From Gautieria morchelliformis (Eukaryota > Basidiomycota > Agaricomycetes > Gomphales > Gomphaceae): a stretch of 64,000 nucleotides of DNA. The notes beneath the pieces are model-generated. The model had not been told where the DNA came from and did no database searches. It worked only from the letters and a program-made list of their open reading frames with translations. Location: the NCBI GenBank assembly GCA_015179125.1, contig WHVA01000008.1:496001-560000 (forward strand). Reading direction: 5' to 3'. Position numbers and translations under genes: made by a program. Below, piece after piece: positions 22,707 to 33,293 of this stretch; position 1 is the stretch's first letter; each line of letters begins with the position of its first letter.

Positions 22707-24159
22707 CTCCACACCGACACTGGCTCCGAAACTACGAGCCTTACCGCGTTCCCATACGATTAGCCACGAATGAAGTCGTCTATTCGACCGGAAAGGGGCA
22801 GATTCTATTCACCCCTATAATTGACGGGAAAATGGCACAAGACATCATTTTCTCAAATGTTTTACATGTACCAGCCCTCCAAAATAATCATTAGCCGTTC
22901 TTCACCTCACCACCCATCATAATTTTTCCGTCAATATCATGCAAAGCCGTATCTCATTCGTCCAAGATGGAGTATTACATTTCTGCACCACGGTGCGAAA
23001 CGGAACTGGTTTCCTAACCGGAAACACTGTCCCTAACCCAGAATACGCCTTCTCCGCATCGTCTCCCATTGTAGATCGATCCTTGTTACACAGGCGACTC
23101 GCACACATCGAGTCATCCCGTTTGGAAAGACTCTTAAAACATGACATGGCCCGTGGGATACACTTGAACTCCAATGCAAATATGCCGCCTATCTGCGAAC
23201 TCTGCATTGCGGCGAAGCAACACCGTGATCCATTCCCAAAAAGAAGTGAAAGCCGTACTTCCAAACCGCTCGACCTTGTCATCTCCGATGTCCATGGACC
23301 CCTCCCTGTGCGCACACTGTCCGGTCATCGATACTGGATAACTTTTACAGACGATCACACACGCTTCCGATGTGTGTACCTCCTGAAATCAAAGGACGAG
23401 GCCTTCGATGCCTATCGCTCCTACGAGGCGTTTGCTGAAAACCAAACAGGATCACGAGTGAGGAGATTCAGGGATGACAAAGGAGGGGAATACATAGGCC
23501 GGAAATGGGACGAGCATTTCCAACACCGAGGGATAATTCATGAGCACACTACCAAGGGTACGCCGCAACAGAACAGAATCTCGGAACGAACAAATCACAC
23601 ACTCATTGAAGGAACGATCACATTACTGCAACAGGCTCGTCTACCAGCATCAATGTGGGGAGACGCCCTACAACTATTAGTCCGCATTATCAACGCCACA
23701 CCAACCTCTGCACTACCTGACATGACGCCATATGAAGCCTGGTACGGCCACAAGCCAGATCTGGGAATGTTACGCACTTTTGGCTGTATGGTGCATGTTC
23801 ACGTGCAAAAGGATGGAAGGGATGGGCTTCAGCCTAGATCTCGAAAATGCATCTATCTTGGCTTCGAAAATGGATACAAAGGTTGGCGTTGTCTCGATCC
23901 CACTACAAAGCGCATCATCATATCCCGCGACATTATCTTCAATGAAACCGAGTTTCCGGGCCTCTCCACTAGCGATCCTACCCAAAGCTTGCTCAGATCA
24001 ACACCTGTCCTACTCCAACTGAGATTGCTGCACCGCCTGACCCAGACCCACCAGATGCCCACCATGAAGTGCACCCTCCTCCTATTCCTGACCAACCTGA
24101 CCAAGACCTGCCGGCTCTTCCAGACCCTGCCCCACTCTCCCCTGAACCGCCAGTTCTAG
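22685..24159 (+). pseudogene. copia protease-like and integrase region
   Basis: A protease-like phrase (MGATSHMT) near 22685 is followed by a zinc-binding integrase head (HRRLAHIESSRLERL ... CELCIAAK). The core is recognisable from DLVISDVHGPLPVRTLSGHR, FRDDKGGEYIG and GTPQQNRISERTNHT, the D, D and E region. A downstream Pro-rich linker leads toward the reverse transcriptase. In intact relatives this enzyme inserts the cDNA. It is part of a broken element. Confidence 0.82.
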
Positions 24160-24457
24160 CTCCAGACCCCGCCCCACCCGCACCTCCCTGCAACCCCGCC
24201 GATCCAGCAGAGCTCCCGCCTGCCCCGATTATCGGTATCTCCATGACCCCTTTTTCCGACCACGACCACCTCCCGATCACGACGATCCTGGGCCTGAAGG
24301 GGGTGCTGCAGCCAGAGCCTCAATAATCCAGGCCCTGGAATTCATACGCGATGGATCGGACATCACCAGAGCAAAATTAATCTCACCTGACACCATTGAA
24401 CTGACATTCAACGCAACCATCAAAGATGATCGTGTCCCAAAAACGTTCGCTGAGGCA

Positions 24458-25996
24458 ATGTGTCGCTCTGATGCACCATTATGGAAGAACTCTACGGACG
24501 CTGAAATCCAAGCACTCTTGGACAACGGGACATGGGAGTTGGTGAGACTGCCGCCTGGAGAAAAGGCCATTGGGTCGCGATGGGTATTCCGGATTAAATT
24601 CAACTCAGACGGTTCCCTGGACAAATACAAAAGTCGTCTGGTAGCAAAAGGCTATACCCAGCGACCAGGCATTGACTATGACGAGGTGTTTGCCCCTACC
24701 ACGCGATGGGCAGCCCTGCGGACAATACTGGCACAAGGGGCACTTCAGGGAGCATACATCGAATCTATAGACATTTCGAACGCATACCTAAATGGGATCC
24801 TAGGCGACGACGCCCAAATCTATATGGAAAAACCAGAGGGATATCATCAAGGGGGTGCCGACTGGGTATGCAAGCTAAAGTGAGGGCTCTATGGATTAAA
24901 GCAAAGTGGACGGCTGTGGTATGAGCGGCTCAGATCGGCACTTGAGAACATGAGATTCACTCGCCTCCAATCCAACCCAAGTGTCTATATCTGGACAAGC
25001 AAGACCGTCAAGATCGTTATACCAGTCTTCGTTGATGATCTCACCCTGGTATCAAACTCGAGACACGATCTTGACAGGGTCAAAGGCCGTCTAGCTAAAG
25101 TCTTCAAATTGAAGGATTTGGGAGAAAAAAAATCACTGCTAGGTGTGGAAGTACAGTATGATCGCCTGCAGAAGACGCTAAAACTCTCACAAAAACAATA
25201 TGTCGTGGAACTACTCGACCGATTCCACATGTCCGACTGCCGACCCATATTCATGCCTATGAGCCCTGGATTAAACCTAAGCTCAGCAATGGGACCATCT
25301 ACACTGGAGGAGATAGCAGAAATGAAAAACCTGCCTTACTTGAATGCGGTTGGAGCATTGAACTATCTTGCCATCCCCACTCGCCCTGACATTGCCTATG
25401 CCATTGGATGCCTCGCTCGATTCAACTCAAATCCGGGCCCAGCACACTGGGTGGCAGTAAAACACCTCCTGCGTTATTTGAAGGGGACGACTGATCTAGC
25501 ACTCACATTCGCACCAAATAACGCAGGCGAAATCTTTCGAACATGGACGGACGCCGATCACGGAGGAAATCCAGACAACGGTCGCTCGACGTCTGGTTTC
25601 CTCATCAAGATCGGGACCGGAACAGTTAGCTGGGCCAGCAAGTTGCAAAACATAGTTACCTTATCAACGACAGAAGCCGAGTTTGTGGCAGCAACTCTCG
25701 CTGGTACTGAAATCATCTGGCTGCGAAGCCTATTCGACGAACTCGGTTCGAAGGTTGATGAGCCATCTCATCTCTACATCGATAATCAATCCGCACTCAC
25801 CATCGCCAAAAATCCAGAGCACCACGGGCGGATGAAGAATCTGGACCTCCGATACTTCTGGTTGCGGGAGAAGGTTGCTCAGAGAGCCATCCAAGTTGGA
25901 TATGTGCCCACAAAGGATATGCCGGCCGATTTACTGACAAAAGCGTTACCTTGTGAATCGGTAGAACGGCACCGTCGTGCTATGGGACTCTTCTGA
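24458..25996 (+). pseudogene. copia reverse transcriptase and RNase H region
   Basis: Begins MCRSDAPLWKNSTDAEIQAL and GSRWVFRIKFNSDGSLDKYK, the conserved copia start. It has IESIDISNAYLNG, the catalytic box VFVDDLTLV, and SRPDIAYAIGCLARF-like sequence (here TRPDIAYAIGCLARF). The RNase H part reads TWTDADHGGNPDNGRSTSGF, TEAEFVAATLAGTE and LYIDNQSALTIAKNPEHHGR, ending at 25996. It is part of a broken element. Confidence 0.85.
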
Positions 25997-26023
25997 TCGC
26001 AGACTGACTGCATCAAGGGGGTG

Positions 26024-26147
26024 TGTTGCATCATGTGATACAGTCAGAGTATTAGTCAGCATTCGGTGCTATACAGTAGAACGCAGCTGAGTTCAAAGGA
26101 AGAATCACACTTATCTTCCTCCAAACTCAGACATCACTGCGCTAACA
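26024..26147 (+). repeat. 3' LTR of the copia element
   Basis: 124 bp, TGTTGCATCATG to GCTAACA, preceded by a polypurine tract and followed by target duplication CCCAT. It preserves the uninterrupted TA site used to define the element nested in the 5' LTR. Confidence 0.9.
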
Positions 26148-27960
26148 CCCATACCGATTTGAGTCTGAGATAAAGTAATTGGAACATGAACGGGGTAAGA
26201 AACAAGCACCACTAGCCTGTCGTACGCCGCCAGGGAAATAATAACCCACTGTCCTTTGCTGACGGGGACACTGGTAATGACTTCACCTGTTCTCGTTGTC
26301 TGTGGCATGGACAGTGGGATGATGTGATCCTTGGCCGCTTCACGATTCATAAGAGTAGCAATGGGATGGCATCTCAGAGTCTCCTGCGAACAAGGTATAA
26401 TAGGGCAGATTGTCAGTAGAGTGTATAACCTAATAGCATTTGGCTCACTTTCATGAGAGCAATCATATATTTCATGGAATTCAAATCGGCAATACTCATC
26501 TCTCTATCACCCCTCTGTGCAGCATGTGCGTGAGTTACCCGTATCTCCTCACGAATTTGACTTTGGAATCCCGGGTGTTTTGCAAATTCATAGAGAGCCC
26601 AGCTTAAAGTATTGGTACTCGTTTCATGCCCGACAATCATCAAGGTCCTAATATGCATAACAATTAACCAGTCTGTCTCTCCACACGATTGTGAAGGAGG
26701 AACACCAACGTTAACTGCGCCATTACCTCCTCCTCCGTGAGTTTAGTTTTCGGATCCTCGGACATATTGGCTTTGACTGGGATATGGATTAGGATTATTT
26801 TGGCGATATGTATTGGTTTGAGATACACACTAAGGGTACTCATGACGTCTTTTCCACCTTCTTTAACGACCGAAAGTGCTTGAGTTTGTGTGTTCACTAT
26901 AGTTTTAGCGAAAGAGCGGGCAACTGTCATATACCTCTTCAAGCGCGAAAGCTGCTTTGTCGGAAACCTTCCGAGCATTATAGCCAATTGCAAAGGTATG
27001 AACCCCCACAGTGCCTCAAAGGTGATGCTCAAGTCGGAACGGTTATAGAATGAGTCAGCACTGGCCGACGACCATCAGTGGCACGATGTAAGCGAAAGAG
27101 CCGCCCTTACATGAGATTATGGTAGACATTCGCAAGCTCGTTATCCTTCTCGTCTATTGCCCCGAAGTCATAACCAAAGGCGGCTGGTACGGGTCAGAGT
27201 ACGCTCATTCCCTAAATCTTGGAGAGGTTCACCTTGGCCGAGCACGTCCAACGCAGTGTGAGACAACCAAGCTGGGATGGACCGTAGATGTACCACTCCA
27301 GGACATCTCCTCTTTCCATTTGGTTACAGTCTTCGGTTGAGAGTGAGTACAGAGAACTCCCAGATATCTACATGGACGAACCCGCTGTGCATTATAGCGA
27401 AACAGAGGTAGGTAGAATTTCAAGACGAGAACCCCGGGTTCATAATATTTTTGTGCCTGGAATGTTGATCGCCTGGCATACCAATGCAAGGATGAGTCCG
27501 TGGTCATCTCCCATATACCAAATTGAGGGCACCTTGTGCAAAAAAGAGACCCTCGCCTGTCACCAACCTCAAAGTAGCAATAATCTGCTTTGTTTGGGGA
27601 AGTGGTACCCTCCTCCAGTGTTGCAAACATATTGAAGGGCCTGGACGGATTATTTGAGAGGGTCGATTTATATGCAACAGGAGAATTTACCTTTGGGTCA
27701 GCTGTAAACAGGGCCTCGGTCTGAGATGATCAACGTTTGGATGTCGTGTCAATATCTGAACAAATATGAAAACTGACACCCCAAGCTCCCTTGATCCTAA
27801 TAGCAGATCCATACTTTTCAGTCCATGCAATCTCTGCATCAGCTGCGTTCTCTGGCCGAATCAGGTCAGGCAGATTGCCTGTTGAGATAAATGAGAAGTA
27901 TACTCATATTGGCTATCTGAAAGTGATATTACCAACGAGCCAAGACCCAGCAGGGGGCCC
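26148..27960 (-). pseudogene. Cytochrome P450, N-terminal and middle part
   Basis: Minus-strand exons read downward from 27960. They give GPPAGSWLVG (27933-27960), NLPDLIRPENAADAEIAWTE (exon from 27878), TEALFTADPKALQYV, GDQHSRHKNIMNPGFS (helix C), KWKEEMSWSG, FGAIDEKDNELANVYHNLM, then ITFEALWGFIPLQL (about 27030). They continue with the I helix GHETSTNTLSWALYEF (oxygen-binding threonine region), MKYMIALMK joined across an intron to ETLRCHPIATL (ExxR motif), and SVPVSKGQWVIISLAAYDR. The order fits a fungal class II P450. The membrane anchor and first 30 or so residues are missing: recognisable sequence stops at 27960 in T-rich repeat DNA. A probable stop lies near helix C, and the last intron here shows GC at its donor with the frame one base off after it. 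The gene is therefore dead even without the retroelement. Confidence 0.85.
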
Positions 27961-28059
27961 AAAAAAATATAAAAAAATATATACATGCAATCATCATATA
28001 ATAACACACAAACATAGGAGCAGTAGTGCCAAAGGCACTGTAGCTGGAAGAAAATATGA

Positions 28060-28421
28060 CACTGGAGGCATATAAAAATTTTCTGGTCTGAAAAACTGTT
28101 GAAAAAACTGTAAAGATATACCAATTTTTTTTAGTGTTTTTAATGTAAACAAACTTTAACATAATTTTGTGTTTTTGTTAGAATTTGTTGAGCAAGAAAA
28201 TTGTAAAAAAGTTTAAAGTTTTTTGCAGGGTTTTTTTATGTCTTTTTAGAAGTTTCTTTGTGAAAACACAAAGAAACCTATAAAAAACCCTGAAAATAAC
28301 TTTGAATCTTTTTACAATTTTCTTGCTCAACAAATTCTAATAAAAACACAAAATATTTGGAATATCTTTACAGTTTTTTGAACAGTTTTTCAGACAAGAA
28401 AAGTTTTATATGCCTGCAGTG
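28060..28421. repeat. CACTA-type foldback MITE, intact copy
   Basis: 362 bp that folds almost entirely on itself. The left end reads CACTGGAGGCATATAAAA, and the right end is the reverse complement of CACTGCAGGCATATAAAA. TGA lies directly outside both ends, a 3-bp target duplication. CACTR termini plus 3-bp duplication are the marks of CMC/EnSpm elements; no coding sequence is present. The hairpin centre is near 28265. Confidence 0.85.
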
Positions 28422-28644
28422 TGAGAGGATCATGTTGTACGTGAGTTCTCTGGCCTGGGGTTTATATACAATATTGGTGGTATTATGGAAAGCTGGACTG
28501 ACAAGCTTCATTTTTAGCCGCTGCACCACTGTGTCAGTCACGATTTATCAGCGGATGGGTCGGCATGAACCCTTAGACCCCCAGACATCATAATAAACAC
28601 AGTCTTGGGGTGAAATCAAGGTGTACGGTGAATAAAAAATTGAT

Positions 28645-28726
28645 CATGTGCTACTGCGTTATAGGCCAAAAATGATCGCTAAGTGAAGTTAAAACTGTAC
28701 GCTAAGTGAAATTAAAACTGTAAGTG

Positions 28727-28760
<34 letters not shown>

Positions 28761-28965
28761 AACAGGTCCTGTTGCATTATAAGCCATCACAAAAAATATG
28801 GCTAAGTGAAATTCAGTGTGCAGTGAAAAAAAAAAATCCCTGGTCATGTGCTACTGCAGATTTACACCAGTGTCTTCTTCAAATGGCTCTGAGGCAAACT
28901 GTCCAAAGTCAGTGCAAAAGTGATTGCACTTGTGTTGGCCTGGAAATGATTGCAAACCAAGTGGC
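28645..28965. repeat. Left inner inverted arm, with antisense copy of the kinase last exon
   Basis: Starts CATGTGCTACTGCGTTATAG, contains repeated GCTAAGTGAAATTAAAACTG units and a 27-bp A tract (28727-28753). From about 28858 it reads, on the minus strand, QHKCNHFCTDFG then EPFEEDTG, matching the end of the alpha-kinase at 30640-30712. Homology to the right arm stops near the 5' side of that exon. Confidence 0.7.
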
Positions 28966-29658
28966 CTTGATAGAAATCGTAGTTGACCAGGCGGGTCCGG
29001 CCCTTGAGTATCGGACCAGGATTGTTCCTAGACCCACCAGCCGAGATTGTAGAGTCCGATACATGGAGTCCCCTTCCGCTCTCCCAGATTCTACACAATG
29101 TTGGGAAGCCTCCGTCATCACACCAGGTATAAGTCCATTTATTGACTATGCAACGGAGACCATGAATTCTTACCTGTCGTTCATCAGCTCGCCAGTGTTT
29201 TGCCCTCTGTCATGCAATCTGCTGGACTACCCTCACGTACCAGTATCCTTTCGGATCAAGTCCCGGTAGCTGTGTACCTGTGTATCTCCTAATTGTGCTA
29301 ATGAGCGCCTCCCTGCCCAGATCCCCATGGCCAGTGTTGATGTTTCTTCCCTCTCCCATGCAGACATTGAGTCCGCTCCTGACAGACAGGCCCTCGGAGC
29401 ATCCCGCAAGCATCCAGTAAGTGTTCAGCAAGTTTGTTGCACAATAATTGACCGGGTAACAATGCAGCTATCAATGCCCACATCTCCTGAACGTACTCCT
29501 CGCCCCAAAAAGTCCAACAGTCCTGAATGGCAATCCCCAGATAGAGCAGTCCTATGCAGTGTGCTGCAACAACAGGTGGTGAATGTTAAACTTGCCAGTG
29601 CATGAACCTGCCTTTTCAATCCATGATGTATTTGTTCATGTCTAAATAAGGCTCCGAG

Positions 29659-30712
29659 GTGCAGCATGCAATCGAATTTTTCCCGATTTATTTGAAGGCC
29701 TTTTTTCAGATGCTTTCTTCATGTCCCTCCCCCAACTTCAGTGTCCACGCTTACCATGGCCACTTGTATACTGATCTGCAGACTGAGCTGGAACCACCAG
29801 GCTCATTCAAAACTGCCCATCCAGGACGATTATCCCTTGATGCCCCACAGACATTGGTTCCTCCGGCACTAGGAATGATCCCATATGAGTCTATTGCAGT
29901 CAAGCGGGCATACTACAAGGAGACGGTCTGTGGGAAGGACCGGGTGAAATGCTTTTCAGGGGCATATGAGGTAGATATTATGGGCTGTGAAGGTAAAGCT
30001 CTGTATTGGGAAATGTCCCTGATGGATATGGTCTATTTATTGCTTTGTGAAGCGCCATGTGGGGAAAGCTGTAGTGTCCCAGGAAGGCTTTGCAGTGCCA
30101 GAGGCAAGTGCTGGTGTCACCTTTCTGATCCATCTAGACTGACTCTCCATGGCCAGATACGCTTTGTGAATGCTGGCCTGGCCATTATTCGTAACATGGA
30201 GGGCAAAGCAACCAAGGCCTTGCTCTTGGAACAGTTGATTGATGCCGGCCAGGGTTTGTTTCGCAAATTTGTCCACAATGGCTCTGCCAAACCTTTACTG
30301 GATTGCGGGAGCCAAGATCACAATCTAGCATGCTTCCTGTGTTTTGTGCAACACGTGCAATGGACGAAAACAGGTGGATTGGCTTGGGTATCTGATTTCC
30401 AAGGCATGGTTTGAAATCTCCCTAGCTGTGAAATGCTAATGTGTGTCCTTGGTAACAGGAGGTGACACTGTACTTTCAGACCCACAGATCATGACACACC
30501 CGTGAAGGCATCATTAATATACTGAAGCTAGTGCTAACACAGATACTGTTGCTGGACATATCAGGGCACTGGCAGTGATCTTCAGTCAGGGGAATGTAGC
30601 AGCGGCATTCCGATCATTTCCAGACCAACATGAGTGCAATCACTTTTGTGCTCACTTTGGACTGCTCGCCCCAGAGCCATTTGAAGAAGACGCTGGGGTA
30701 GAGCTGCATTAG
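29659..30712 (+). CDS. Alpha-type (atypical) protein kinase
   Basis: Predicted serine/threonine kinase of the alpha-kinase (MHCK/eEF2K) family. Exon 1 from 29659 holds the N lobe (IAVKRAYYKETVCGKDRVKC) and then QIRFVNAGLAIIRNMEGKAT, LIDAGQGLFRKFVHNGSAKP, LACFLCFVQHVQWTKTGGLA and VSDFQG. Intron 1 is 30404-30458, a GC-AG intron in the second base pair of the Gly codon, and gives QGGDTVLSDPQIMTHP, the conserved DLQG/LTDPQ region. Intron 2 is 30502-30585. Exon 3 reads QGNVAAAFRSFPDQHECNHF then CAHFGLLAPEPFEED, with the H-x-C-x3-C zinc module typical of the family, and stops at 30710-30712. The domain appears complete and all phases agree. An upstream frame (29327-29605) and a possible exon ending at a GTATAAGT donor (about 29130) may belong to an N-terminal extension; the true start is unknown. 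Confidence 0.8.
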
Positions 30713-31021
30713 CACACAACCCGGGATTTTGTTTTCACCGCACACTGAATTTCACTTTGCCATATTTTCCGTGATGGCTTATAATCAACTGGACCTGATT
30801 TTATTTCATTGTACAGTTTTGATTTCACTTAATGTACTGTTTTAATTTATGTGATGGCTTATACCCAACCGGACCTATTTGTGTTTCATTGTACAGTTTT
30901 GATTTCACTTAGCGTACAGTTTTAAATCCACTTTGCATACATTTTAATTTCACTTAGTGATGCTTTTTGTCGTGGCTTATAACAGAGTTGCACATGTTCA
31001 CATTGATCTGTAGTAGCACAT
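30597..31021. repeat. Right inner inverted arm
   Basis: Reverse-complement counterpart of 28645-28965, covering the last kinase exon and its 3' flank. It has repeated TTTGATTTCACTTA and GATGGCTTAT words and ends GTAGTAGCACATG. The last coding exon lies wholly inside the arm. Confidence 0.7.
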
Positions 31022-31376
31022 GAAAATAAACGGGGACAACAGAATGAGAATAAATGGATATCGTGCTTCCCAAATACTTTGTTCAAATTCTGGGACAAAG
31101 CGTGAATACCGAACCATCCCACGGCAGAGGAGGAAGTCGTCTTCTTCCCTCTTAGTTGCACCTGTGAAAAGGAGTGTGCCCTTGCTTGCCAGCTGATGTG
31201 AGTCGGTTTACAGCCTTTCCACCAAGCTGACGCAGATTTGGAGGCATGCATCGGTGACTTGGCGTACATTAGCCTCTCTGGCAAGCGGGAAATGTGGAGA
31301 ATCCCGCACGAGTCTTCTATGAGTTGACCTTGAATACTCAAACGACTTAAGGTGGACCCAACGTCGGAAGACAGCG

Positions 31377-31612
31377 TGCGGTTCACATGCACCGTCCGCC
31401 GTATGCACGTATGGTGCACAGGCACCGTGCGCCCTCCCGATGTACAGTGCACTCGAACTGTATGCCATCTCCATGTACAGTTCACGTCCACCATATGCCA
31501 TATGCACGTACAGCACACGTGCACTGTTGCCATATCCACATACGGTTCACGTCCATTGTCCGCCGTATGCACGTATGGTGCACGGGAACCGCACGCACGA
31601 ACGGTGAACATG
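31377..31612. repeat. Imperfect tandem repeats of about 33 bp
   Basis: Roughly seven diverged units built on GTATGCACGTATGGTGCAC and TGTACAGTTCACGTCCACC. The best pair of units is 31381-31427 and 31544-31590. Open frames on both strands across this stretch are by-products of the period being close to a multiple of three. Confidence 0.6.
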
Positions 31613-31946
31613 ACAATTGTCAAGTCTACCATCAGAGTCATGGTTGCTGAGGGCAGCAACGACACTGTACTAGCCATAAAGAGGGGCAGCATCGCCGTCT
31701 GTCTGCCACCAAAGGGGCTCGGCCACTCCTGGGTTGAGACAAGCGTGTTCCATGGATATCTAGCTGGTGAGTATTACTCTACAGCTGTCTTTGGGGTCTA
31801 AGGGTTCATGCCGACCCATCCGCTGATAAATCGTGACCGACACAGTGGTGTGGCAGCTAAAAATGAAGCTGGTCAGTCCGGACGGTATTGTCTAAAAACG
31901 GTGTGACGATGGTCCAAACTGGGTATGATCCTACAGCATAGTTAAC

Positions 31947-33221
31947 TGTCAAGATTGCTTTTCAGGCGTTAATATCGTGTATTAGTGAACACAGCGAATG
32001 CCCGAATAACTTGTGCGAATAAGTATGCCGTTCGGTGAATAGGTGAACCAATGGATGTTCACAAGGTAAGAGGGTTTGCCTAAACGGGGCTCACCCTATC
32101 TACAGTCGTAGCGAAATAGCCCGTGACTCTTGACGATGTAACGTGCAAGGTCTCACGGAAGGGCTGTCTAAGTCTCGACAATCCCTTCACTGGCGAAGGT
32201 GCTCCTTCGGAGCCCTTCACCAACAGCCCAGAAAATGGTTCGAAGGCTAAGGTAATGAAGATGAAGTATGAGAACTCACCAGTGATGCCTAAGTCCTTTG
32301 CTAGTCGAAGATGGGAATCTCCAAGAGAAGGCTTAAGATGATGACCACGGTGAGGTCAAAGCTGCACAAGATGAACGATGTATAATAATTGAACTGGGGG
32401 ATATACATGCGAATGTAAACTACTTATATCGAATGCTCGTAAGGCATCAGCGAATAGGAAAGAGGCCGTCACAAGTCAGGGTTGGATAGGGGTGCGCAGC
32501 CATGATACAACATAGATGAAATAAACATGCAATAGAATGTGAGAAGAGAGAGAACATGAAACGACGGAGGGTAAAGGTGGCGAAGGCACTTATGGACAAA
32601 ACCATGTCTTGGGACCCGCATACATGCTACCCTGCACGGACTCTTGGTCTACTGGGTTGATTCCGCACGATCTATGGAAAGGATGTCCTGTGAACATACT
32701 TTGACCATACGAACGCTCAATGGGGTTGGATTTAAGAAGACGATGGGGTTAATGATGAACCATCATGCAGGGTGAATGGTATCGATCGTTTTTGATGGTG
32801 TGCCTGCTGGCGAATGATGCGAGCGGCGAATAGCCGTTCGGCGAAATGCAAGGAAGGGCGAACAGAAGTGACATAGGGGAGGAGAGGTCGAGGTGGAGGG
32901 TGAAGCCGAGCGAACACTGAGGAGGGGTAGCGAAAGGGAAAATGGGGATACCAAGGTGCAGGAGATGCACAGGTCATGACAACCAAACTATTAGAACACC
33001 ATCGGAAGAGGGTCGAGCAGAGGAGGTGGTAGGCCCAGTGATGACTGCCGAGTCAGTCCCAAGACGTCGATCGTGCGTTTTACGGTGCGGCTATGGTAGT
33101 TGGCGCGAACAGCGAGAGTTGGTTGCCAAACATGACAATGGTGATCGGAACGAACATGAAGGTGGGGTGAGAAAATAGGAAAACTGAGCTTCTGAGTATG
33201 GGAAATAAACACGTCATGACA
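31947..33221. repeat. Solo LTR, copy A
   Basis: 1275 bp from TGTCAAGATTG to GTCATGACA, bounded by the 5-bp target duplication TTAAC (31942-31946 and 33222-33226). No internal retroelement sequence adjoins it, so it is a solo LTR left by recombination. The superfamily is not certain; long LTRs of this kind are usual for Ty3/gypsy. Unit B at 33294-34568 is the same family. Confidence 0.85.
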
Positions 33222-33293
33222 TTAACAAGGCTGCAAGAGACCATGCGGATTATCAGCTCCCCGGGAGTGCCAGGCCTCGTACTAGCTCAGCCC

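Larger units (their letters stand above)
20765..26147 (+). mobile_element. Ty1/copia LTR retroelement, broken
   Basis: Flanked by the 5-bp target duplication CCCAT (20760-20764 and 26148-26152). Both LTRs begin TGTTGC and end GCTAACA. Between them are gag, protease-like, integrase, reverse transcriptase and RNase H regions in the copia order (integrase before reverse transcriptase). The purine-rich CATCAAGGGGGTG precedes the 3' LTR. It is broken in about five places and carries an 819-bp inverted-repeat element inside its 5' LTR. The LTRs differ at about 4 of 124 comparable bases and by a short tandem unit, which suggests a moderately recent insertion. It sits in reverse orientation within a P450 gene. 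Confidence 0.9.
28494..31880. mobile_element. Nested inverted-repeat unit carrying an alpha-kinase gene
   Basis: Outer arms 28494-28581 and 31793-31880 are reverse complements with about five mismatches in 88 bases. Inside them, longer inner arms (28645-28965 and 30597-31021) flank the kinase gene. About 770 bp between the inner and outer right arms, including a minisatellite, has no counterpart on the left, so it is probably a later insertion. No transposase is visible. The structure fits a non-autonomous DNA transposon, or an inverted duplication, with kinase cargo. Target duplications could not be established. Confidence 0.55.

Noticed and set aside
23993-24326. Pro-rich and Gly-rich overlapping frames
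   Set aside because: Shadows of the low-complexity linker between integrase and reverse transcriptase regions of the copia element.
28727-28753. Poly(A) tract taken as the tail of a retroposed sequence
   Set aside because: It lies within a repeated GCTAAGTGAAATT context of the inverted arm, with no target duplication or pol III boxes.
30922-31692. Minus-strand frame of 256 codons
   Set aside because: It runs through the 33-bp minisatellite and the inverted arm; its His/Val/Arg-rich repeats are a by-product of the repeat period, with no domain.
31352-31801. Plus-strand frame of 149 codons
   Set aside because: Same minisatellite read in the other direction; no support as a gene.
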